Source of the DNA: Anthoceros angustus
Lineage: Eukaryota > Streptophyta > Anthocerotopsida > Anthocerotales > Anthocerotaceae
NCBI GenBank assembly: GCA_010909165.1
Contig: MU008217.1
Span: 62,001 to 126,000, forward strand
Direction: 5' to 3'
DNA length: 64,000 nucleotides
Position 1 is the first letter of the stretch, and each line of letters begins with the position of its first letter. This document shows, one piece after another, positions 11,801-23,467 of the stretch. Made by a program: the position numbers and the translations under genes. The notes below the pieces were generated by a model, which searched no databases, was not told where the DNA came from, and was given only the letters and a program-made list of their open reading frames with translations.

Positions 11801-14285
11801 ATGTAAAAATTGAAGTTCAAAACCGCCCAATCATATATCGACAAGCTAGGGCACAAGTAACACTAAATATGCACAAGTTCCACTAAGTACTTAAGCATCT
11901 AACTTTGTGACGTGAACTAAGCAATGTCATGCCTAACACTTCAGCCCAAATGTGGTAACATGGTCATAGTTTTAACCTTATTAATGTTATGAATTGCGTG
12001 CTAAACTTACGTCAACTTAAGGCTGGCCTTGATTGCCACGAACCTCTTATGTTGAAGCTCACGATGGCCTCCCAAATGTGGTAACATGGTCATAGTTTTA
12101 ACCTTATTAATGTTATGAATTGCGTGCTAAACTTACGTCAACTTAAGGCTGGCCTTGATTGCCACGAACCTCTTATGTTGAAGCTCACGATGGCCTCCCA
12201 AAACTGCTTCTTACTAAGGGCTGTCCATGGCATTCAAACCTTCATCAAGACTTAGATGACCACAACGTTGTCTTAGGTCCTCGAGCAACTCATAATTATT
12301 GCTTGGATGTTTGTGCTCTATAATGTATTTAAAATTGGTCAATATGGATTATTTTTGTGAAAATATATTCAACCGTGGTGGTTGCTCGAGCCTTGCTTTC
12401 TTTCACGCTCGTATTGGTCCATCTTAGTAACAAAATGGCATGGTTGTGCAACTTAATAATTAAGTCTCCTCACTTGCCTTCTTAATGTACAACATGTCAA
12501 TTGGAGAACTAAACTACACCAAATCTTTATCAAGGTGCCCAATATTGCAAGGTGCAAGCGGCAATTAGGAGACCCCAATACTTTAGTGTAGATGAGACCA
12601 TCCAATTTGTACACCTTTGACATAAAGAACTACTCATCATATTATGATTTCAAGGATGATTTCAAGGATGAGCAACTTAACAAAACCACTTCTTGTTAGG
12701 CTTTCCTAAGGTGCAAGCGGCAATTAGGAGACCCCAATACTTTAGTGTAGATGAGACCATCCAATTTGTACACCTTTGACATAAAGAACTACTCATCATA
12801 TTATGATTTCAAGGATGAGCAACTTAACAAAACCACTTCTTGTTAGGCTTTCCTAAGGTGCAAGCGGCAATTAGGAGACCCCAATACTTTAGTGTAGATG
12901 AGACCATCCAATTTGTACACCTTTGACATAAAGAACTACTCATCATATTATGATTTCAAGGATGATTTCAAGGATGATTTCAAGGATGATTTCAAGGACT
13001 ATCAAACAACAAAGAAACATACAACCATATTACATACATATGGTGACCGCCACCGTGGTCCTTTGCCTTAAGCTTGATCAAGTCATCCACATTCTTTTAT
13101 TGAGCTTGATCAAGTCATCAAGACTCAATTGCCTTAAGCTTGATCAAGTCATGCTTATTCTTTTATTGAGCTTGATCAAGTCATCAAGATCAAACAACAA
13201 AGAAACATACAACCATATTACATACATATGGTGACCGCCACGCCTTGCTTTCTTTCACGCTCGTATTGGTCCATCTTAGTAACAAAATGGCATGGTTGTG
13301 CAACTTAACAAAACCACTTCTTGTTCTTCTTCATCTTCTTCATCTTCTTCATCTTCTTCTTGTTCTTCTTGTTAGGCTTTCCTAAGGTGCAAGCGGCAAT
13401 TAGGAGACCCCAATACTTTAGTGTAGATGAGACCATCCAATTTGTACACCTTTGACATAAAGAACTACTCATCATATTATGATTTCAAGGATGATTTCAA
13501 GGATGATTTCAAGGATGAGCAACTTAATAATTAAGTCTCCTCACTTGCCTTCTTAATGTACAACATGTCAATTGGAGAACTAAACTACACCAAATGTAAA
13601 ATTGAACATCTATCAAACAACAAAATCCAAATGTAAAATTGAACATCTATCAAACAACAAAATCCAAATGTAAAATTGAACATCTATCAAACAACAAAAC
13701 CACTTCTTGTTCTTCTTGTTCTTCTTCTTCCTCTTCATCTTCTTCATTTGTTCTTCTTGTTCTTCTTCATCTTCTTCTTGTTAGGCTTTCCTAAGGTGCA
13801 AGCGGCAATTAGGAGACCCCAATACTTTAGTGTAGATGAGACCATCCAATTTGTACACCTTTGACATAAAGAACTACTCATCATATTATGATTTCAAGGA
13901 TGAGCAATTTTACCTTTGCATTCGTCCGCATTGGATGACGAGCACCGCCACGCCTTGCTTTCTTTTATTGAGCTTGATCAAGTCATCAAGACTCAATTGC
14001 CTTCCTTAGCAGCAGCGGTTCCATACATATGGTGACCGCCACCGTGGTCCTTTGCCTTAAGCTTGATCAAGTCATGCTTATTCTTTTATTGAGCTTGATC
14101 AAGTCATCAAGACTCAATTGCCTTCCTTAGCAGCGGTTTCATGCATGTGGTGACCGCCACCGTGGTCCTTTGCCTTAAGCTTGATCAAGTCATCCACATT
14201 CTTTTATTGAGCTTGATCAAGTCATCAAGACTTAGATGACCACAACGTTGTCTTAGGTCCTCGAGCAACTCATAATTATTTATGT

Positions 14286-14530
14286 ATGCTATTCTTTGCA
14301 ACAACAAAATCCAAATGTAAAATTGAACATCTATCAAACAACAAACCACTTCTTGTTCTTCTTCATCTTCTTCATCTTCTTCATTTGTTCTTCTTCCTCT
14401 TCATCTTCTTCATTTGTTCTTCTTGTTCTTCTTCATCTTCTTCATTTGTTCTTCTTCATCTTCTTCATCTTCTTCATCTTCTTCTTCCTCTTCATCTTCT
14501 TCTTCCTCTTCATCTTCTTCTTGTTTCCAC
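14286..14530. repeat. CTTCTTCAT microsatellite plus inverted 33-bp unit
   Basis: The start contains CATCTATCAAACAACAAA, the reverse complement of the 33-36 bp unit core. A ~180-bp CTT/CAT tract follows and runs into TTGTTTCCACCTTTAAATTTG. Confidence 0.8.
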
Positions 14531-14710
14531 CTTTAAATTTGCAACAAAGTCGGGCTCAAGTATCACAAAGTTAGAGACTTCAACTTAAACCGTGAGACAA
14601 GATCAAACAACAAAATCCAAATGTAAAAATTGAAGTTCAAAACCGCCCAATCATATATCGACAAGCTAGGGCACAAGTAACACTAAATATGCACAAGTTC
14701 CACTAAGTAC

Positions 14711-15013
14711 TTAAGCATCTAACCTGGCACACCAAAGTGTGTAGTTACAAACCTTGGAGGTTAAGTAGGGTGCAGTTCGTCTTGCTACACGGTTATCTGT
14801 AAGTCGTGTGTCAACACCTCCGGAGCCCCGCCTCGAGAACCTCTCGTCCTTGGCAACAGTTGCGTCCCGCATTGGATGACGAGCACCGCCACGCCTTGCT
14901 TTCTTTTTATTGAGCTTGATCAAGTCATCAAGACTCAATTTGCCTTCCTTAGCAGTAGCGGTTCCATACATACGGTGACCACCACCGTGGTCCTTTGCCT
15001 TAAGCTTGATCAA
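14711..15013 (-). pseudogene. UAP56-binding-motif-like gene fragment, best-preserved exon
   Basis: A 100-codon minus-strand frame contains SLDDLIKLNKKKARRGG followed by a basic/Gly-rich stretch and DTRLTDNRVARRTAPYLTSK. The first part resembles the UAP56-binding motif (LDxxLDDIIKxN type) at the N-terminus of ALY/REF-like and UIEF-like mRNA-export adaptors, which bind the nuclear helicase UAP56. A plausible 5' splice site (AAG|GTTTGT) follows the SK codons. A partial second LDDLIKL copy precedes it. Family assignment rests on a short motif; the copy is embedded in shuffled repeats and is unlikely to be an expressed gene on its own. Confidence 0.45.
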
Positions 15014-16020
15014 GTCATGCTTATTCTTTTATTGAGCTTGATCAAGTCATCAAGACTCAATTGCCTTCCTTAGCAGCGGTTTCATGCATGTGGTGACCGC
15101 CACCGTGGTCCTTTGCCTTAAGCTTGATCAAGTCATCCACATTCTTTTATTGAGCTTGATCAAGTCATCAAGACTTAGATGACCACAACGTTGTCTTAGG
15201 TCCTCGAGCAACTCATAATTATTGCTTGGTCGCGAGGAATTCATTATTGCTTGGATGTTTGTGCTCTATAATGTATTTAAAATTGGTCAATATGGATTAT
15301 TTTTGTGAAAATATATTCAACCGTGGTGGTTGCTCTCAATATCCTAGGCAAATCAATTGTTAACCGTTGCAAGGATGAGCAATTTTACCGACCACTTATT
15401 GTTTGATAGATGTTCAATTTTACCGACCACTTATTGTTTGATAGATGTTCAATTTTAAAGACCACATATTGTTTGATAGATGTTCAATTTATGGACCACT
15501 TATTGTTTGATAGATGTTCAATTTTATAGACCACTTATTGTTTGATAGATGTTCAATTTTACCACTTATTGTTTGATAGATGTTCAATTTTACGAGCACT
15601 TATTGTTTGATAGATGTTCAATTTTACCGACCACTTATTGTTTGATAGATGTTCAATTTTACCGAGCACTTATTGTTTGATAGATGTTCAATTTTATACA
15701 CCACTTATTGTTTGATAGATGTTCACGAGGTGGAGCGTGGCGAGGATGAGCAACAACAAACCACTTCTTGTTAGGCTTTCCTAAGGTGCAAGCGTTGCGG
15801 TGGGCAACTCAACCAACCACTTAGATGATGGCTCCTTTATAGATGACCTTGAATACTAGATACTATACAGGATATTTGATATTTCCTTTCTAGCATCTTC
15901 AAATTGTTTTCTTGTGATAGGTACTATAAATGGATATTTGATATTTCCTTTATGGCACGTTCAAGTTGTTTTCTTGTAATACATACTATTAATGGATATA
16001 TGATATTTCCTTTCCAGATG
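14868..16020. repeat. Higher-order unit, copy 3 (~1.15 kb)
   Basis: Matches 1-1,215 and 2,110-3,262 in module order. It includes its own 33-36 bp minisatellite at 15,381-15,725 with slightly different unit tails, and it continues the exon at 14,711-15,013. Confidence 0.8.
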
Positions 16021-16214
16021 TTCTAATTGTTTTCTTGTGGTAGCGATATTATATTATATTTGGTATTTTCTTTTGTGGTATCTTTGAATTTCTTTCACGC
16101 TGCTCGTATTGGTCCATCTTAGTAACAAAATGGCATGGTTGTGCAACTTAATAATTAAGTCTCCTCACTTGCCTTCTTAATGTACAACATGTCAATTGGA
16201 GAACTAAACTACAC

Positions 16215-17065
16215 CAAATCTTGTAGGAATAGAAGTTGATGTGAAAATAGTTACCACACGTGATTAGACAAAGGCATTTGTTTCGTTCCTTGATGAACTT
16301 TGTGGCGTGAACTAAGCAATGTCATGCCTAACACTTCAGCCCAAATGTGGTAACATGGTCATAGTTTTAACCTTATTAATGTTATGAATTGCGTGCTAAA
16401 CTTACGTCAACTTAAGGCTGGCCTTGATTGCCACGAACCTCTTATGTTGAAGCTCACGATGGCCTCCCAAAACTGCTTCTTACTAAGGGCTGTCCATGGC
16501 ATTCAAAACCTTCATCAAAAGGAGCCATTCAGATATCTAGTTTGTGCACACCAAATCTTTATCAAGGTGCCCAATATTGCAAGGTGCAAGCGGCAATTAG
16601 GAGACCCCAATACTTTAGTGTAGATGAGACCATCCAATTTGTACACCTTTGACATAAAGAACTACTCATCATATTATGATTTCAAGGATGATTTCAAGGA
16701 CTATCAAACAACAAAACAAAACAAAACCTAGACTTGTAGGATAAGAGGTTAGTCGTAGAGACTTTGCGTTGTGGAATAGCAGGGTTTGACCTACTTTGGG
16801 CTTTTCTTGTGAATACATAAGCATTGGGATTCTCATCTTATCTCCATTTTCAAATTTCATGGCCAAACGGAAAAAACATTACTACAATAATATAAATTAA
16901 ACCACTAGCACAACAAAAATTAAGGCATAATAAAGCAAAAAAAAGAATAAAACATAAAACATAAAACAAAACAAAACCTCAAACAACAAAACAAAACAAT
17001 AGAGAACCTTGTGCATCTTTGAATCTTTAGACATTTGGCTTGGGCTCGATATCGATCCCCCGCTC
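16215..17065. repeat. Copy of the 7,980-8,830 segment
   Basis: Near-identical to 7,980-8,830 with single-base and short indel differences (for example TTTGTGGCGTG here, TTTGTGACGTG there). The following 17,075-18,902 is again a patchwork of short modules. Confidence 0.75.
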
Positions 17066-18902
17066 CTTCTTGTTCTTCTTCACCTCTAGGTATTGTATGT
17101 ATACATGTTTAGTATAGTGATTATTTTTGTGAAAATATATTCAACCGTGGTGGTTGCTCTCAATATCCTAGGCAAATCAATTGTTAACCGTTGCAAGGAT
17201 GATTTCAAGGATGATTTCAAGGACTATCAAACAACAAAATCCAAATGTAAAATTGAAGTTCAAAACCGCCCAATCATATATCGACAAGCTAGGGCACAAG
17301 TAACACTAAATATGCACAAGTTCCACTAAGTACTTAAGCATCTAACTGCACACCAAATCTTTATCAAGGTGCCCAATATTGCAAGGATGAGCAATTTTAC
17401 CGACCACTTATTGTTTGATAGATGTTCAATTTTACCTTTGCATTCGTCTAGACCATTTTACCGAGCACTTATTGTTTGATAGATGTTCAATTTTATGGTC
17501 TTGGTAATGACATTGTTGCACCACTTGTGGCTGCAAAGGAGTTTCTCAATAGGCTAGAGGTCGATGTGGTGACCGCCACCGTGGTCCTTTGCCTTAAGCT
17601 TGATCAAGTCATCAAGACTCAATTGCCTTAAGCTTGATCAAGTCATCAAGACTTAGATGATGGCTCCTTTATAGATGACCACAACGTTGTCTTAGGTCCT
17701 CGAGCAACTCATAATTATTGCTTGGATGTTTGTGCTCTATAATGTATTTAAAATTGGTCAATATGGATTATTTTTGTGAAAATATATTCAACCGTGGTGG
17801 TTGCTCTCAATATCCTAGGCAAATCAATTGTTAACCGTTGCAAGGATGATTTCAAGGATGAGCAATTTTACCTTTGCATTCGTCTAGACCATTTTACCGA
17901 GCACTTATTGTTTGATAGATGTTCAATTTTACCTTTGCATTCGTCTAGACCATTTTACCGAGCACTTATTGTTTGATAGATGTTCAATTTTACCGCAATC
18001 TATGTAGTTGCCATATTTCAATCCTATGACGAAGATCCGTCCTTAGTGGACTTGAATAAATTTCTTCTTCTTACAGTTATTAATTGTATTTAGAAAACTA
18101 TGAAACTTCTTCACCTCTAGGTATTGTATGTATACATGTTTAGTATAGTGATTATTTTTGTGAAAATATATTCAACCGTGGTGGTTGCTCTCAATATCCT
18201 AGGCAAATCAATTGTTAACCGTTGCAAGGATGATTTCAAGGATGATTTCAAGGATGAGCAATTTTACCGACCACTTATTGTTTGATAGATGTTCAATTTT
18301 ATGGTCTTGGTAATGACATTGTTGCACCACTTGTGGCTGCAAAGGAGTTTCTCAATAGGCTAGAGGTCGATGTGGTGACCGCCACCGTGGTCCTTTGCCT
18401 TAAGCTTGATCAAGTCATCCACATTCTTTTATTGAGCTTGATCAAGTCATCAAGACTCAATTGCCTTAAGCTTGATCAAGTCATGCTTATTCTTTTATTG
18501 AGCTTGATCAAGTCATCAAGATCAAACAACAAAGAAACATACAACCATATTACATACATATGGTGACCGCCACCGTGGTCCTTTGCCTTAAGCTTGATCA
18601 AGTCATCCACATTCTTTTATTGAGCTTGATCAAGTCATGCTTATTCTTTTATTGAGCTTGATCAAGTCATCCACATTCTTTTATTGAGCTTGATCAAGTC
18701 ATCAAGACTTAGATGATGGCTCCTTTATAGATGACCACAACGTTGTCTTAGGTCCTCGAGCAACTCATAATTATTGCTTGGTCGCGAGGAATTCATTATT
18801 GATTGATTGATTGAAGATTATTTGTCTTGTTTGAATTTTACCTTTGCATTCGTCTAGACCATTTTACCGCAATCTATGTAGTTGCCATATTTCAATCCTA
18901 TG

Positions 18903-20019
18903 AAACGCTCCCTCTTGGCCCAGTAGCGGGTGGAAACTACCCGGAAGGATGGAGCTTGCAATTTTTCGTGCAGGGTTTCACGCATTGGAAGAGATGGGGA
19001 AGTGCACACTCTAAGAAATAGGGATGCGCTTACACGACCTTCCACTTGAGCTCAGATGCCTTCGGGCTCACGGGAGCAACAAATAGTGAGGACACAACGT
19101 GAGGCTACAGACGTTCACACCAAATTTATCAAAAACACAGTCAAGGATTGTTGGTTCGGAAATATATATGATACCCAGGGGGTGCAAGAGCTGCTTTCTT
19201 GCAGCCTGGTATCAGGGACAACTCCTGCCCGCGTGCCAGTCGTTGAAAGATGTTTCGCATCTGTGTATCATGGGGGTGTTGGCAAGCTATGATATGTAGC
19301 TGCACACATACACGCGATGAGACGGAGTTAAGGGAGAGGTATGAAAACCTCACAGTACTATGTTTCAAACGGGACTCCTACGTGGGATAACGGGCACTCT
19401 AGATAGTAACAACATTCACAGTGCAGAGTGTCACACAGCAGTATTTGGGCTACGCAGCAAGCGGGTGTGAACGAGCTTCCATTCTTGAGTCAATAGCTTG
19501 TCATGAGTGCAAGGGTGAGCAGTTACAGAAGGTGGTCATCGAACAGGACCAGACTCCTGGCCCGTGTCCCTCTTCACAAGGCACGGACAGCAGCATGAAA
19601 CCAAGAGAAAATGGGCAGGCACATAAGCCTGCCCTGTAGTCAGCACCCATCACGCTCACACTCCAAGAAAAGATACTAAGAAGCCTAAGGGCAGAGCCCC
19701 GCAGTTCGTTCAGTTTGATATTACAGAAAATGGGACTCTTCTTATAGTCTATCCGCATTCACAATCCCTGGTACTCGTTAAGGTGATGGCGGCTCAGAGA
19801 GCCCGATGTTCCAGCACATCTCTAGAAAATACATATTGTATGCTCGTAGAAGGGTAAGGCCAGCTTTAATTACACTTCTTCGGGGACCTCCCAACAGTAC
19901 CCACCGAAATACCGACGACACTATCTCCACTTCATGACGGTGGTGTGGTCGTTCACAGTACCTGGGCATCCTGCCATAGTCTGTCGTTAGCCTCATCTTC
20001 CCACAGCGGTTGCTGAACG
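18903..20019. other. Unique region upstream of PPR gene A; no gene seen
   Basis: Sequence character changes abruptly from the AT-rich array to mixed composition. I find no convincing coding frame: short frames at 19,056-19,300 and 19,421-19,639 have no recognisable features. The last ~95 bp before the ATG at 20,020 resemble the region just upstream of PPR gene B (reverse complement of 38,098-38,190), so the duplication that made these genes included the 5' leader. Confidence 0.6.
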
Positions 20020-21543
20020 ATGGCCACAGTATGGCAACCGGACCCGTTGTGGATCCATGAAATTGGTTTGTGCGCAGGGATTGTACTGGGAGCTCCCGCT
20101 CACCTTACTGTAGGGAGTGAATCCCTGGCAATCAAACAATCCAGGTGCAGCAGCGTAAGGAGCTCAGCACTTCCAATTCCGACAAATCGTTTGGGTTGGA
20201 ACGAGTTATCCAGCGATGGTCGTCGCCAGGAGCAGGAGAACTTGTGGCAACAATTTTTTCTGGACCCTACCATGTGGTGGGACAACAGACGAGATAAGAA
20301 GAGTTCCCGTGCGCCTGACTTCCGGCGTAAGGGGTCCGGCGAGGTCCTGTGGTTAAACAACATGTTCAAGCCAGCTTGGGTTGATGAGCAGCTCGTTTCC
20401 TTGGATATGCAGATGGGTCATGGTGCCTCTCCTTCCAAGTCCAGGTCTCCGCACAAGCCTGAACCTGGCAGGCGTACAAGATCGGAAATGGGCGTCGTTA
20501 CGGCTGTAAGTGTGATCACGTTATGTCAGCAGGGGAAGCTTTCTGAGGCCGTTGGAGCCCTGGAATCTCTGGCGCAAACAGACTCTGCTATTTCTCTGTC
20601 TCTGTTTTGCACGGTGCTCAAACTGTGTACAGCTAAGAAGGATTTGGTTGGGGGGCGACGAGTTCATGATCTCAGCGTCAAACTTGGGTACGAGTCGAAT
20701 GCATACTTGGGGAACCATATCTTGCGCATGTATGGATGTGGAGGTAGGCTAGAGGAGGCCATGGATGTGTTCAGCAGGGTAGGCAAACCAGATGTCATCA
20801 CGTGGGGTTCCATCATCTCTGCACATGCCAAACATGGGAAACCTAATGAGGCCATACAACTGTACCATGAGATGCGTAGGTCAGGAGTGAAGGCAAATGG
20901 TCACGTCTTTGTAGCTGCCCTTCAAGCTTGCGCATTTGCCGCCGACTTGGAATCTGGCAGAAAAGTGCACTGTGATGTGTTGCACTGTGGCTTTCCTACT
21001 GACTCTTTTGTTGGAAACTGCCTGGTGGACATGTATGCAAAATGTGGCCAACTGAAAGATGCACGCCACGTTTTTGACAGCATGGCCACAAAGGATGTGG
21101 TGACATGGACTTCCCTGATATCTGGGTATGTAAAATGTGGTGAACTGGAAGACGCACGGAAGGTTTTTGACAGCATGAGCACAAAGGATGTGGTGACATG
21201 GACTGCCCTGATATCTGGGTATGCACAACAAGGACAAGGCCAAGAGGCGCTTGTTGTGTATGGACAGATGGAGCAAGAAGGCCTGATTTTGGCTGACCGT
21301 TTTACTTTTTCTTGCCTTCTTAAGGCCTGTGGGAGTACTGGTGCCTTACAGAAGGGCAGGCAGCTGCACTCACAGATTGTGGAACAAAGACTGCTCGATG
21401 ACGTAGTGTTAGGCAACTGCCTGGTGGACATGTATGCAAAATGTGGTGAACTGGAAGACGCACGCCAGGTTTTTGACAGCATGAACAGAAAGAATGTGGT
21501 GACATGGAATGCCCTGATATCTGGGTATGCTGTGGTGAACTGA
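20020..21543 (+). CDS. PPR gene A, N-terminal part: PDF-like motif plus PPR tract
   Basis: This 507-codon frame starts at the ATG that aligns with genes B and C (MATVWQP). Residues ~73-125 form a block with LWQQFF, WWDNRRDKK, PDFRRK, LWLNN and AWVDEQL, which matches the PDF motif of plant OSB organellar single-stranded-DNA-binding proteins. Residues ~160-507 are PLS-type pentatricopeptide repeats, with signatures such as CLVDMYAKCGQLKDARHVFD and DVVTWTSLISGY. PPR tracts bind organellar RNA base by base, and the DYW end downstream indicates an editing factor for chloroplast or mitochondria. The frame ends at TGA 21,541-21,543 inside a PPR unit that has lost several short words. The remainder of the gene follows at 21,544-23,114. 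Confidence 0.85.
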   Translation: MATVWQPDPLWIHEIGLCAGIVLGAPAHLTVGSESLAIKQSRCSSVRSSALPIPTNRLGWNELSSDGRRQEQENLWQQFFLDPTMWWDNRRDKKSSRAPDFRRKGSGEVLWLNNMFKPAWVDEQLVSLDMQMGHGASPSKSRSPHKPEPGRRTRSEMGVVTAVSVITLCQQGKLSEAVGALESLAQTDSAISLSLFCTVLKLCTAKKDLVGGRRVHDLSVKLGYESNAYLGNHILRMYGCGGRLEEAMDVFSRVGKPDVITWGSIISAHAKHGKPNEAIQLYHEMRRSGVKANGHVFVAALQACAFAADLESGRKVHCDVLHCGFPTDSFVGNCLVDMYAKCGQLKDARHVFDSMATKDVVTWTSLISGYVKCGELEDARKVFDSMSTKDVVTWTALISGYAQQGQGQEALVVYGQMEQEGLILADRFTFSCLLKACGSTGALQKGRQLHSQIVEQRLLDDVVLGNCLVDMYAKCGELEDARQVFDSMNRKNVVTWNALISGYAVVN

Positions 21544-22232
21544 AGATGCACAGCATGGACTGATGTGGTGACATGGAATGCCCTGATTGCTGGGTATGCA
21601 GCAAGGACTTGACAGAGGCGCTTGTTGTGTATGGACAAATGGAGCAGGAGGGCCTCATTTGGCTGACCATGTTACTTTTGCTTGCGTTCTCAAGGCCTGT
21701 GCAAGCAATGGTGCCTTACAGAAGGGCAGGGAGCTGCATTCACTGATTGTTGAAAGAGGGCTGCTGGATAACGTAGTGTTGGGCAACTGCCTGGTGGACA
21801 TGTATGCAAAATGTGGTGAACTGGAAGATGCACGCCAGGTTTTTGACAGCATGAACAAAGAATGTGGTGACATGGATGCCCTGATATGCTGTGGTGAACT
21901 GAAGATGCACGCCAGGTTTTTGACAGCATGGCGAGGCGCTGATTGCTGGGTATGCAGCAAGGGCTTGGAGGTATGGACAAATGGAGCAGGAGGGCCTCAT
22001 TTGGCTGACCATATTTTTGCTTGCCTTCTGAAGGCCTGTGCAAGCACTGGTGCCTTACAGAAGGGCAGGCAGCTGCACTCACAGATTGTTGAAAGAGGAC
22101 TGCTGGATGACGTAGTGTTGGGCACTGCCTGGTGGACATGTATGCAAAATGTGGTGAACTGGAAGATGCACGCCAGGTTTTTGACAGCATGAACAAAGGA
22201 TGTGGTGACATGGACCGCCCTGATATCTGGGT
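21544..22232 (+). pseudogene. PPR gene A, broken middle of PPR tract
   Basis: PPR coding similarity continues without interruption, but no single frame covers it. A 201-codon frame (21,587-22,192) covers two more PPR triplets. Compared with intact units, words are missing: AAAA after GGGTATGC, the GCCAGGTTTTTGAC word, a C in AATGCCCTGA, and two bases near 22,240. Every break lies in near-identical repeat DNA, which fits either slippage/unequal recombination or assembly error. Confidence 0.7.
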
Positions 22233-23114
22233 ATGGTACTTGTGATGATGGTCAGAGCACTAGCTTGTTTTGAGGAGATGTTAGTTGCCGGTATTCAGCC
22301 TGACGGTGCTACTTTTACTTGCTTTTTAGTAGCATGCAGTCATGGGGGACTGGTCCACGATGGTCGCAAGCACTTTGATTCCATGGCTGAACAGTATGGC
22401 ATCAAACCTACTCTTGAGCATTACAATTGCATGATTGATCTTCTTGGGCGTGCAGGCCATTTAGATGAGGCGGAGAAGATGCTTCTATCATGTGAGGGCC
22501 AAAGTAATCTTGTGGGCTTGACGTCTTTGTTGAATGCCTGCAAAAGTCATGGGGATATAGAGAGGGCGATATGGTGTTTTGAAAGCATTGTTAGGCTGGA
22601 CCCCCAGCAGGCCTCCGCATATGTGCTGATGGCGAATGCCTATGCAGATGCAGGAAGGTGGACCGATGTAGACAGGATTGAAACACAGAGAACAGTGGCA
22701 GGAGCTAACAAGAAACCTGCAGTGGCGACCATTGAGGTGAATAAGCAGGTACATAGTTTTTTGGTGGGAGAAAGGAGAGAGGATATTGCTCTTAAGGTAG
22801 AGAGCACGAATGCACGTCTGAAGCAGGAAGGAGGCCACGTACCTCAAACAAAATTGGTGTTGAAGCCAGTGTCTGAGAAGGAAAAGGAAGATGCGCTTTG
22901 CGGGCATGCCGAGAAGTTAGCTCTGGCTTTCGGTCTCTTGAGCACTCCGAGTGGGACACCTCTGGTGGTGACGAAGAATCTACGCATGTGCAGTGACTGC
23001 CACAGTTCTACGGAGATCATGTCAAGGGTTGAACAGAGAGACATTGTTGTAAGGGATGGGTACCGTGTGCATCGATTTGCCGATGGTTGCTGCAGTTGTA
23101 AGGGTCGACCGTGA
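22233..23114 (+). CDS. PPR gene A, C-terminal part: E1/E2 and DYW (KP/GRP variant)
   Basis: The 293-codon frame begins in the last PPR (ALACFEEMLVAGIQPDG) and runs through the E1/E2 region (LLGRAGHLDEAEKML, AYVLMANAYADAGRW) into a deaminase domain. The PG box reads ANKKPAVATIEV, the zinc/catalytic elements are GHAEKLALAFGL (HxE) and MCSDCH (CxxC), and the protein ends CCSCKGRP. A canonical domain would end in DYW. KPA in the PG box with a GRP end matches the KP-type clade associated with U-to-C editing in ferns, hornworts and lycophytes. All metal ligands are present. Upstream frame breaks separate this part from its start. Confidence 0.85.
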   Translation: MVLVMMVRALACFEEMLVAGIQPDGATFTCFLVACSHGGLVHDGRKHFDSMAEQYGIKPTLEHYNCMIDLLGRAGHLDEAEKMLLSCEGQSNLVGLTSLLNACKSHGDIERAIWCFESIVRLDPQQASAYVLMANAYADAGRWTDVDRIETQRTVAGANKKPAVATIEVNKQVHSFLVGERREDIALKVESTNARLKQEGGHVPQTKLVLKPVSEKEKEDALCGHAEKLALAFGLLSTPSGTPLVVTKNLRMCSDCHSSTEIMSRVEQRDIVVRDGYRVHRFADGCCSCKGRP

Positions 23115-23467
23115 GAATTTGGAAAGACTAGCCAGTGCTCAAGTGTTCACTCTAAAGAAAATTGACACCCTAAACCCAGACCGGCTGAAGAGTTCGAACT
23201 CAGAACTTTTGAGCGTGTTTATGGTAGTATTTTTAATAGTACTTCAAACGATTGAAAAGCCAATGAATGCGGGTTAAAGGACAAAATCTATAAATTCTTT
23301 ATAGGTATCTACCTATTGTGCCTATGAGTTTTTAGCTATTATTGGTCAAATTGAAAGACAAGCCGAATTGCAAAGGAAGTGACAAAAGAACACCAGAGGC
23401 CAGCGAGAGAAGCAAAAGGATGATGGCACGACCTAACAAAGTGGCTAAAGAAATTTGAGCTTGACAT
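23115..23467. other. 3' flank of PPR gene A; no gene seen
   Basis: AT-rich sequence between the PPR stop and the truncated end of copia element 1. The first ~60 bp resemble the 3' flank of gene B. No polypurine tract or LTR is visible, so the copia element lacks its 3' end here. Confidence 0.6.

Larger units (their letters stand above)
1..18902. repeat. 18.9-kb mosaic array of shuffled short modules
   Basis: Almost every stretch recurs elsewhere in the same 18.9 kb. Recurrent modules are a 33-36 bp unit containing TTGTTTGATAGATGTTCA, a 12-bp unit GATTTCAAGGAT, a ~125-bp unit beginning GTTAGGCTTTCCTAAGG, a CTTCTTCAT microsatellite, a ~200-bp unit beginning TTAGATGACCACAACG, and fragments encoding a UAP56-binding-motif-like peptide on the minus strand. 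Modules join at short shared words such as CAAGGATG, ATCAAG and CAAACAACAAA, and some occur in both orientations. No long intact gene is present; open frames here are repeat translations. The array stops abruptly at about 18,902 (after CAATCCTATGA). It is either a real scrambled repeat locus or a repeat-graph assembly artefact. Confidence 0.9.

Noticed and set aside
20881-22211. Long antisense frames rich in His, Ser, Pro and Cys opposite PPR gene A (and opposite C at 39,775-41,503)
   Set aside because: They repeat with the PPR period and mirror the codons of the sense strand, so they are shadows of PPR coding.
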